Origin: an uncultured Pseudomonadota bacterium
Lineage (GTDB): Bacteria > Pseudomonadota > Gammaproteobacteria > Burkholderiales > Burkholderiaceae_C
DNA: 7,627 nucleotides
Direction of reading: 5' to 3'
Assembly: GCA_900320815.1 (NCBI GenBank)
Contig: ONTY01000050.1
Coordinates: 1-7,627 of the forward strand
Shown in pieces: positions 1-4,982 of the stretch. The position numbers were made by a program, and so were the translations under genes. How positions within the stretch are numbered: the first letter of the stretch is position 1; each line of letters opens with the position of its first letter. Under the pieces are notes generated by a model, which saw only the letters and a program-made list of their open reading frames with translations, searched no databases and had not been told where the DNA came from.

Positions 1-363
1 CATAATCTCGAGCACCAGGTGGGTGCATTTACTGACTGCGTGCATGGTGAAGGACTGGCTGTCGTCCATCCGCCCTATTATCGCCACCTGCTGGCGCACG
101 CGCCGCAACGCTTTGCGCGCTTTGCCACCAATGTCTGGGGCATTTCCCCGGAAGGCAAAACCGAAGCGCAACTGGCCGAAGCCGGCGTGCAAGCCTTGGC
201 CGATTTTATTCAAGAAGTTGGCCTGCCCACGACCATGCGCGAGCTTGGCGTCAAAGACAAGGCGCAGCTTGCCGAAATTGCCGCCAGCGTGCACACCGGC
301 CCCGGCACATATTACAAGGTGGACAGCGCCGAAGTCGCTGCCATTTTTGAAGAATGCTGGTGA
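1..363 (+). CDS. Iron-dependent alcohol dehydrogenase, C-terminal part (5' end outside window)
   Basis: This is the last 120 residues of a group III (iron-activated) alcohol dehydrogenase. The family reduces aldehydes to alcohols, or the reverse, with NAD(P)H in the cytoplasm. The frame is open from base 1 and ends with TGA at 361-363. The visible text begins HNLEHQVGAFTDCVHGEGLA, which is the family's metal-binding stretch. Visible residues H1 and H15 are 14 apart, the same spacing as the last two metal-ligand histidines of E. coli YqhD (H267, H281). The other two ligands (Asp and His) and the nucleotide-binding half lie upstream of the window. The C-terminal helical part (VHTGPGTYYKVDSAEVAAIFEE) is typical of YqhD/butanol-dehydrogenase-like members. 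The aldo/keto reductase gene follows after 46 bp on the same strand, so the two carbonyl reductases may share a transcript. Exact substrate cannot be told. Confidence 0.9.
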   Translation, partial: HNLEHQVGAFTDCVHGEGLAVVHPPYYRHLLAHAPQRFARFATNVWGISPEGKTEAQLAEAGVQALADFIQEVGLPTTMRELGVKDKAQLAEIAASVHTGPGTYYKVDSAEVAAIFEECW

Positions 364-409
364 GCCAGCAAAACGGGCACATACAATGCCGCACCCGAAA
401 GGAAACCGC

Positions 410-1393
410 ATGAAACACACCAGACGCACTTTTTTGAAAACCGGCGCAGCGGCGCTTGCCCTGCCCGCCATCCCTGCGCTTGCAGCGCAGTCTGCGGCTT
501 CCGCCGCTCCTTCCACTCCTTCCCCTGAAACCAGACAGACAGCCATGAAAACTTTTACCCTCAACGACGGTAATGTGATTCCCAGCGTCGGCTTTGGCGT
601 GTTCATGATTCCCAATGACGGCCCCACGTACGAGGCCGTGAAAACAGCGCTGCAGGCGGGCTACCGCCATATTGACACGGCTGCCGCCTACCAGAATGAA
701 AGCGATGTTGGCAAAGCAGTGCGCGACAGCGGCATCCCCCGCAGCGAGATTTTTGTCACCAGCAAGCTGTGGATTCAGGACTTTGGTTACGAGGCGGCAA
801 AGAAAGGCATTGCCACGTCGCTGGAAAAACTCGGGCTGGACTATATTGACCTGTACCTGCTGCACCAGCCCTACGGCGACGTGCCCGGCGCCTGGCGCGC
901 CCTGGAAGAGGCCAAGGCCGCAGGCAAAATCCGCTCCATCGGCGTGAGCAACATGACACCGAAATTCTGGCGCGAGTTTTCGCCCCACTTCAAGACCGTG
1001 CCCGCCGTCAACCAGGTGGAGTTCAACCCGTTTTTCCAGCAAAAAGAGCTGCGCAAAATCATGGACGCCGCCGGCGTGAAGCTGCAGGCCTGGTACCCGC
1101 TCGGCCACGGCAATACAGAACTGCTGGAGCACCCCGCCATCACCGCGCTGGCGAAAAAATATGGCAAAAATTCCGGGCAAATCATCCTGCGCTTTGAGGT
1201 GCAGGACGGCGTGATTACCCTGCCAAAATCCACCAGCCCGCAGCGCATCGCGGGCAATATCGACATTTTTGACTTCGCCCTGACCGACGAGGAAATGCAG
1301 GCGCTGCGCGCACTTGATACCGGCAAGGGCGCGCACGACCCGGACGCGCCCGGCGTGGCTGAACGGCTGAAAAGCTACAACATCCACGATTGA
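410..1393 (+). CDS. Aldo/keto reductase with twin-arginine (Tat) signal peptide
   Basis: This 327-residue NADPH-type carbonyl reductase of the 2,5-diketo-gluconate reductase (DkgA/DkgB) type has a Tat leader. The start at ATG 410 follows a good ribosome-binding site (AAAGGA, ending about 6 nt before). The leader has RRTFLK at residues 5-10, a hydrophobic Ala/Leu stretch at 13-24 and a PALAAQ cleavage region near residue 27. A Ser/Ala/Pro/Thr linker runs to about residue 45. The barrel then begins at MKTFTLNDG (M46, an internal ATG at 545). The complete AKR catalytic tetrad is visible: D89 (HIDTA), Y94, K119 (TSKLW) and H152 (LLHQP). K273 in LPKS matches the NADP-phosphate-binding lysine region. 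Known Tat-exported oxidoreductases carry their cofactor out folded, so an envelope location is plausible, but this is inference. It could make a cytoplasmic form from ATG 545. I saw no upstream SD there (the sequence is CAGACAGACAGCC). Substrate unknown. Confidence 0.92.
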   Translation: MKHTRRTFLKTGAAALALPAIPALAAQSAASAAPSTPSPETRQTAMKTFTLNDGNVIPSVGFGVFMIPNDGPTYEAVKTALQAGYRHIDTAAAYQNESDVGKAVRDSGIPRSEIFVTSKLWIQDFGYEAAKKGIATSLEKLGLDYIDLYLLHQPYGDVPGAWRALEEAKAAGKIRSIGVSNMTPKFWREFSPHFKTVPAVNQVEFNPFFQQKELRKIMDAAGVKLQAWYPLGHGNTELLEHPAITALAKKYGKNSGQIILRFEVQDGVITLPKSTSPQRIAGNIDIFDFALTDEEMQALRALDTGKGAHDPDAPGVAERLKSYNIHD

Positions 1394-1417
1394 GCAGTGC
1401 AGGCGCACGCCGGGGCA

Positions 1418-1860
1418 TCACTCCGTGCCGAACATGCGATCCCCGGCGTCGCCCAGCCCGGGCAGGATATAGCCGCGCTCATTCAACTGCCGGTCAATGG
1501 CGGCGGTGTAAATGGGCACGCCGGGGTGCGCCGCCTGCACTGTGGCAATGCCCTCTGGCGCCGCCAGCAGGCACATGAGTTTGAGCGTGCACGGCTGCTC
1601 CGCCGCCACAATATCCAGCGCCGCTGCAGCAGAATAGCCTGTGGCCAGCATGGGGTCGCACACAATCACGTTGCACCCGGCCATATTGGGCGGCAATTTG
1701 CAGTAATACTGCTGTGGGCGCAGCGTGTTTTCGTCGCGCTGCAGGCCAATAAAGCCCACGCGCGCTTCGGGCGCAGCGCGCAGCAGTCCAGCCAATAAGC
1801 CATTGCCAGCGCGCAGCACGGAAACAAACACCAATTTTTCGCCAGCCAGTGCCGGGCTGG
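1418..1860 (-). pseudogene. upp: Uracil phosphoribosyltransferase, C-terminal fragment (upp interrupted)
   Basis: This is the downstream part of a broken upp gene. UPRTase joins uracil and PRPP to make UMP in pyrimidine salvage. The fragment holds the 147 residues after the break, beginning [20 protein letters not shown]. The PRPP-binding loop ([10 protein letters not shown]) and the uracil-binding tail ([18 protein letters not shown]) are both present. Homologues usually have N or G where this has Y in the loop. The nearest possible internal start is TTG at 1834, which would give a 138-residue piece lacking the N-terminal domain, so I do not regard it as a working gene. No stop or frameshift occurs inside the fragment, which suggests the break is recent. 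The stop codon lies 24 bp from the end of the convergent aldo/keto reductase gene, and I see no clear terminator between them. The matching N-terminal fragment is at 2881-3079. Confidence 0.9.
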
Positions 1861-2049
1861 ATCGTCCGCCCCAAACCGCATTACGACATCAAAGGTAGAA
1901 TACCTTACGTGCGCTACAAACGCGAAAACGGCGACGGCTGGTATCGTTACCCATGTCAAAAGATCCACAAGGCATCGGGAGCCAAAATCTACCGCTGCCC
2001 ACAGATGGAATACGTCAATAGAGTCAGATCATCGTCAACCCCAAAGTGA
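1861..2049 (+). pseudogene. C-terminal remnant of an unrecognised gene at the left edge of the insert
   Basis: From the insert edge, frame 1 is open for 62 codons to TGA 2047-2049. The protein text is rich in basic and aromatic residues: [20 protein letters not shown], then WYRYPCQKIH and GAKIYRCPQ. This looks like genuine coding sequence and not a chance frame. The gene's beginning is missing because it is cut by the insertion junction. An apparent start at GTG 1849 lies in upp DNA and is an accident. Protein-like text seems to continue in other frames after the stop: frame 2 reads HYGYWFSK, then TAA at 2084, then TFGFDVTWEVHFYSNHTWHK up to about 2166. The tail may therefore carry a frameshift and an in-frame stop. 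I do not recognise the family. Two cysteines (PCQK, RCPQ) 16 residues apart might be structural. Confidence 0.45.
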
Positions 2050-2174
2050 GCACTACGGCTACTGGTTCTCCAAGCAAAGACACTAAGCTGTAATACCCGC
2101 TGTCACATTTGGTTTTGATGTCACTTGGGAAGTACACTTCTACAGCAACCACACCTGGCACAAGGAGACCCCAC

Positions 2175-2822
2175 GTGAATCATCAAGCCAACAACACGCG
2201 CGCCATCTATCCAGTGCGCGCCATCACCTCAGACCTCATGGCCTTGCACACACGCAACACGGCCATGATGATGACAGAAGTATTCAGCGGGCTACGCACA
2301 CCCCATCCAATGCCCCCCGCGAAAGATAGTTGTTTTTACACAACAGGGAAGTTTGTTACCGAACTGCCTGACCCGAATGTTGCGAAAATCTCATCATATT
2401 TCATTGTTACCAAAGATTTTTCAAAAGACGACATTATAACACTAATGTTGTTGTACAAATGGTGCAACAAAAATAAAGTTACAGAAAAAGTGTTTGATGG
2501 AGCACTCAAGGAAAACAGGGTAGATCCCCATAACTTTCTTATCACACAACAAGGAAAGGAGTTTGTTGGGACGCTCTATGAAATGTGCGACGATGATTCT
2601 CTGCGGGTAATAGAAAAAAACACCTCAGACCATCCAATGTATTTTCTCGCAAATTCTCTCAGCCGTCTTTGCCTTACGGGGACGTGGGATGAATATGATG
2701 ACAGCCCCCCTCATATAGCAACATTTGGTTTTCACACGGTTGACGAAAATATACCATTTGCATTAAATACGTGGGGTGTAAACTATTTGAATACGTATGT
2801 CGCAATGATTTCTGGAGATTGA
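2175..2822 (+). CDS. Unrecognised 215-residue protein, cargo of the upp insertion
   Basis: I chose the GTG start at 2175 because AAGGAG at 2162-2167 sits 7 nt before it; the frame stays open further upstream, but without such a site. Later in-frame ATGs (2240, 2264-2270 as a triple ATG, 2311) are possible but lack an SD that good. The protein is soluble-looking, with no signal peptide or membrane span. The first 50 residues (RAIYPVRAITSD, MALHTRNTAMMMTEVF) are coded by DNA of about 55-58 % GC. From about residue 52 the DNA turns sharply AT-rich. The second part is acidic and aromatic, ending with GTWDEYDDSPPHIATFGFHT and NTWGVNYLNTYVAMISGD. I do not recognise a domain. Its size, acidic Trp/Tyr-rich tail, AT-rich DNA and place between a gene tail and a gene start of the MGLFSRLFK type would suit an immunity or orphan cargo protein. 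That is only an inference from context. Confidence 0.65.
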   Translation: MNHQANNTRAIYPVRAITSDLMALHTRNTAMMMTEVFSGLRTPHPMPPAKDSCFYTTGKFVTELPDPNVAKISSYFIVTKDFSKDDIITLMLLYKWCNKNKVTEKVFDGALKENRVDPHNFLITQQGKEFVGTLYEMCDDDSLRVIEKNTSDHPMYFLANSLSRLCLTGTWDEYDDSPPHIATFGFHTVDENIPFALNTWGVNYLNTYVAMISGD

Positions 2823-2853
2823 CGCTTCGGGAGTTTGATTCCAGGAGATGGAA

Positions 2854-2880
2854 ATGGGTCTGTTTAGTCGCTTGTTCAAA
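2854..2880 (+). pseudogene. Truncated start of a third insert gene (MGLFSRLFK...)
   Basis: AGGAG at 2843-2847 is followed, 6 nt on, by ATG 2854 and nine codons reading MGLFSRLFK. This is a common type of N-terminus for small cytoplasmic proteins. At 2881 the sequence changes to upp (antisense) and the frame continues only as chance text. The start lies 31 bp after the stop of the preceding gene, as in an operon. The insert's right edge therefore cuts through a gene. The evidence is short, so this could be a chance ATG. Confidence 0.4.
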
Positions 2881-3079
2881 CCATTTTCTCCAGCGGCGTG
2901 GCAATATCCACCATATGCAGCGGCGCATCGCGCAACGCTTCATACGCCAGCAGCGCGCCGACGCCTTCCAGCAGCGCGCGAAATGCGTTGCTGCCCGTGC
3001 TGCGCTGGCGCAGCCGTGTGAGTTTGTCTTGCACCAGCGGATGCGTGACGATATGGACAGTGGAAAAATCGTACTTCAT
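2881..3079 (-). pseudogene. upp: Uracil phosphoribosyltransferase, N-terminal fragment (upp interrupted)
   Basis: This is the first 66 codons plus one base of upp, from ATG at 3079. The text is typical UPRTase N-terminus: [20 protein letters not shown], then FRALLEGVGALLAYEALRD and ending ATPLEKM. In this UPRTase subfamily, PLE-M is normally followed by an A/S-P-x-(L/I)-A-G-x-K-LVF stretch, which is exactly what begins the fragment at 1860. As it stands the frame runs one codon (GTT) into the insert and stops at TGA 2876-2878. Only a 67-residue stub without the PRPP site could be made. The two fragments together give 213 residues, against a family norm of about 208-216. The gene is divergent from moaA, with 89 bp between the start codons. 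No strong SD is visible before the ATG. Confidence 0.92.
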
Positions 3080-3168
3080 GGCTGAACGCAGAAAAAATCT
3101 GGGGGGGCGCGCATTATCCTTCTGGCTTATTCACCTACCTGCGGCAGGCGGTGATAATCCGCCCCACC
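3080..3168. promoter_or_regulatory. Divergent upp/moaA intergenic region
   Basis: These 89 bp separate the upp start (minus) from the chosen moaA start (plus), so both promoters must lie here or within the gene starts. I see no convincing -35/-10 pair. A G7 run lies at 3102-3108. A small inverted repeat, GGCGG at 3147-3151 and CCGCC at 3159-3163 with a 7-nt loop TGATAAT, ends five bases before the moaA ATG. The repeat could fold in the mRNA leader and cover the start region. The region is too short, and lacks the architecture, to call a molybdenum-cofactor riboswitch. Confidence 0.4.
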
Positions 3169-4302
3169 ATGCGCCGCATCATTCCCATCGCCCCCCACCG
3201 CACGCGCGGCTTGCCGCCGCCTGCCATGCCCACTGGCGCCGCTCCGGATGGGGCACTGCTGCGGGATGCGCTGGGGCGCCCGCTGCGCGATTTGCGCATC
3301 AGCGTCACGGATCGCTGCAATTTCCGCTGCTCGTACTGCATGCCAGCCGAAGCATTCGCGCACGGGCACGCCTGGATGCAGCACAGTGAGCTGCTGCGCT
3401 TTGAAGAAATCACGCGGCTGGCACGCTGCTTTGTGGCGCGTGGCGTGCGCAAGCTGCGCATCACGGGCGGTGAGCCGCTGCTGCGGCGCGGGCTGGAGCG
3501 GCTCATCGAGCAGCTTGCTGCATTGCGCACGCCCGATGGTGCGCCGCTGGAGCTGGCGCTGACCACCAATGGCACGCTGCTGGCGCGGCGCGCGCGCGCG
3601 CTGAAAGACGCCGGGCTGCAGCGCGTGACAGTGAGCCTGGATGCGCTGGACGAGGCGTTGTTCGCGCGCATCAACGGCGTGGGTGCCAGCCCGCGCGGCG
3701 TGCTGGAGGGCATCGACGCGGCGCTGGCCGCAGGTCTGGTGCCGCTGAAGGTGAACGTGGTTGTGCGGCGCGGCAGCAACGAGGGGCAAATCGTGCCGCT
3801 GGCGCGGCATTTCCGTGGCAGCGGTGTGGCGCTGCGCTTTATCGAATACATGGACGCCGGTGGCGCGCACGGCTGGCGCATGGCGCAGGTGGTGCCCAGC
3901 GTGCAGGTGCTGGCGCGGCTGCAGCGCGAGTTCCCCTTGGCGCCGCTGGCGCCAGCGGCGCCGGGCGAAACAGCCACGCGCTACGCCTGGCTTGGCGCAG
4001 GTGGGCAGCCGGATGCACGGCTGGGCGAGATTGGGCTGATCAGCAGCGTGACGCAGCCCTTTTGCCATGAATGCTGCCGCGCACGCCTCTCAATGGATGG
4101 CAAGCTGTTCCTGTGCCTGTTTGCCACGCAGGGCTATGAGTTGCGCGATGTGCTGCGCTCAGGCGCCAGCGATGCGGAACTGGACGCTGCGATTGCCGCC
4201 ATCTGGAGCGCCCGCCACGACCGCTACAGCGCGCTGCGCACCAGCCTGTCGCCCGAAGCACGCCAGGCGCCGCGCGTGGGCATGAGCTATATCGGCGGAT
4301 AA
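3169..4302 (+). CDS. moaA: GTP 3',8-cyclase MoaA (molybdenum cofactor synthesis)
   Basis: This radical-SAM enzyme turns GTP into 3',8-cyclo-7,8-dihydro-GTP, the first step of molybdopterin synthesis, in the cytoplasm together with MoaC. The 377 residues are normal for the proteobacterial family. C50-x3-C54-x2-C57 ([12 protein letters not shown]) is the N-terminal SAM [4Fe-4S] motif, and ITGGEPLL at 98-105 is the SAM-binding GGEP motif. C299-x2-C302-x13-C316 is the C-terminal, GTP-binding [4Fe-4S] motif, and the protein ends in the essential Gly-Gly (SYIGG). C302 is followed by a cysteine (C303), where most MoaA proteins have Asn (CNR). I took ATG 3169 because the text [11 protein letters not shown] resembles the start of related enzymes. 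An in-frame GTG at 3151 (383 residues) and an ATG at 3226 are alternatives, and none has a clear SD. A terminator follows closely. No other mo genes are in the window. Confidence 0.96.
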   Translation: MRRIIPIAPHRTRGLPPPAMPTGAAPDGALLRDALGRPLRDLRISVTDRCNFRCSYCMPAEAFAHGHAWMQHSELLRFEEITRLARCFVARGVRKLRITGGEPLLRRGLERLIEQLAALRTPDGAPLELALTTNGTLLARRARALKDAGLQRVTVSLDALDEALFARINGVGASPRGVLEGIDAALAAGLVPLKVNVVVRRGSNEGQIVPLARHFRGSGVALRFIEYMDAGGAHGWRMAQVVPSVQVLARLQREFPLAPLAPAAPGETATRYAWLGAGGQPDARLGEIGLISSVTQPFCHECCRARLSMDGKLFLCLFATQGYELRDVLRSGASDAELDAAIAAIWSARHDRYSALRTSLSPEARQAPRVGMSYIGG

Positions 4303-4320
4303 ACACATATTCAACGCATA

Positions 4321-4350
4321 AAAAAACCGCCCGGCGGTGGACGGTTTTTT
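4321..4350. terminator. Bidirectional intrinsic terminator between moaA and pagL
   Basis: A perfect 9-bp stem, AAAAAACCG (4321-4329) with CGGTTTTTT (4342-4350), encloses 12 nt that can pair further (CCC with GG). It has a run of six T on each strand. It lies 18 bp after the moaA stop and 19 bp after the pagL stop on the other strand, so it can serve both convergent genes. Confidence 0.9.
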
Positions 4351-4369
4351 ACGTGGGCGCACTGGTGGT

Positions 4370-4918
4370 TCAGAAACGGTGCAAATAGCGCAGTTGCACA
4401 AAATCTTCACCCGGATTGGGTTTTTTGATGCTTGCGTTGGAGACGTGCTGCACGCGCAGCTCCAGCGCGTGCGTGCGCTGCGCGCCATCCAGCCACACGC
4501 CCGCGCCCAGGTGTGTGGCGAAGTTATAGAAAGTGCTGAACCGCCGCCCGTGGTTGCGGTATTTGCGGTTGGCCAGCGTCAACCCAATGCCGCCTGTCAA
4601 ATACAGATAGTTGCTCGCTTCAAAGCGGAAAGCGGGCGTGGCCTCAAACACCACGGTGCTGCGGCGCGAGCCGCCGTCAATCCACGGGCGGCTGCTCCAG
4701 TGCGCCACAGACAGGTCAGCGTCCAGCTGCCAGCGCCCGTTGCCAAAGGTGTGCCAGGGCAGGCGCACGCCCACCGCCTCGGTGTGCACGTTGTGCTCGG
4801 CGACGCCAAGCTGCACGTAGCCCAAACGCGGCGCGGCGCTTTGCGCCGCAGCAGCCTGGCACAGCGCCAAGGCAGCGGCGGCCAGTGGCAGGACAAAAGA
4901 TTTTTTGGAAATGCTCAT
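4370..4918 (-). CDS. pagL: PagL-like outer-membrane lipid A 3-O-deacylase
   Basis: This 182-residue protein starts at ATG 4918. Residues 1-26 are a Sec signal peptide (KK, then a Leu/Ala-rich core, AAAAQ at the cut). The rest alternates as in an eight-strand outer-membrane barrel and ends in Phe (YLHRF), the usual barrel C-terminus. The stretch RVQHVSNASIKKPNPGED at 155-172 is the PagL motif, H-x-S-N-A. H158 and S160 match the catalytic His and Ser. In P. aeruginosa PagL, as I recall it, the catalytic Glu is 14 residues after the His. Here that place holds D172, with E171 just before. PagL removes the 3-O acyl chain of lipid A and so remodels LPS. The start codon lacks a visible SD; a pyrimidine tract precedes it instead. 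The gene ends against the terminator shared with moaA, and the flavoprotein gene lies upstream on the same strand, 64 bp away. Confidence 0.85.
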   Translation of the reverse strand: MSISKKSFVLPLAAAALALCQAAAAQSAAPRLGYVQLGVAEHNVHTEAVGVRLPWHTFGNGRWQLDADLSVAHWSSRPWIDGGSRRSTVVFEATPAFRFEASNYLYLTGGIGLTLANRKYRNHGRRFSTFYNFATHLGAGVWLDGAQRTHALELRVQHVSNASIKKPNPGEDFVQLRYLHRF

Positions 4919-4925
4919 ATCACGC

Positions 4926-4962
4926 AAAAAAAAAGAAAACGCCCCGCCGCAACGGAAAGGGG
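4926..4962 (-). terminator. Terminator-like hairpin with long T tract, between the flavoprotein gene and pagL
   Basis: Read on the minus strand, CCCC (4962-4959) and CCG (4955-4953) pair with CGG (4949-4947) and GGGG (4945-4942), with TTG in the loop and a small internal loop (TTT/C). It is followed by CGTTTTC and nine T (to 4926). It lies 20 bp after the flavoprotein stop and its T tract ends 7 bp before the pagL ATG. It may end flavoprotein transcription or act as an attenuator for pagL. The stem is imperfect. Confidence 0.5.
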
Positions 4963-4982
4963 TCAGGGCAAAGCAGCAGATT

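Larger units (their letters stand above)
1861..2880. mobile_element. 1020-bp foreign insertion splitting upp, no transposase
   Basis: Removing these bases joins ATG-G (minus strand, codon 66 and the first base of codon 67) to CC-AGC, giving an unbroken upp frame with Ala at residue 67. The net gain is 1020 bp whatever the exact edges. The edges I give assume no target duplication. Composition differs from the flanks: bases 2401-2640 hold 89 G+C of 240 (37 %), against 42 of 60 (70 %) at 3481-3540 in moaA. The left 450 bp are intermediate, at 45-58 % in the lines I counted. No transposase, recombinase, terminal inverted repeat or flanking direct repeat is visible, so 'mobile element' here means inserted DNA of unknown mechanism. 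Contents are a gene tail (1861-2049), one complete unknown gene (2175-2822) and a truncated gene start (2854-2880), all on the plus strand, opposite to upp. Confidence 0.85.

Noticed and set aside
23..409. Extension of the aldo/keto reductase frame upstream to base 23
   Set aside because: This part overlaps the alcohol dehydrogenase in another frame. The Tat leader and the SD fix the start at 410.
251..1408. 385-codon open frame on the minus strand across the aldo/keto reductase gene
   Set aside because: It is the antisense shadow of a gene with clear AKR motifs. The text is arbitrary, with no family stretches and no SD.
1418..1834. Independent 138-codon gene starting at TTG 1834
   Set aside because: It is the UPRTase C-terminal domain without its N-terminal part, and the upp reading continues upstream of TTG to the junction at 1860.
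2198..2225. Direct repeat GCGCGCCATC (2198-2207 and 2216-2225) as a recombination or cassette site
   Set aside because: Only two 10-bp copies 18 bp apart, inside an open frame (TRAI...VRAI). No attC-like fold or integrase is present.
1850..2890. Insertion sequence with inverted repeats and target duplication in upp
   Set aside because: I compared both edges. The ends (ATCGTCCGCC and, reversed, TTTGAACAAG) do not match, no short duplicate flanks the insert, and no transposase-like text occurs inside.
3080..3168. Molybdenum-cofactor riboswitch before moaA
   Set aside because: The leader is only 89 bp to the neighbouring gene start, and I see only one short stem, not the multi-helix fold.
3127..4068. 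313-codon minus-strand frame opposite moaA, and a second one of 280 codons
   Set aside because: Both are shadows produced by GC-rich codon use of moaA; their text is repetitive Arg/Ala/Gln/His without motifs.
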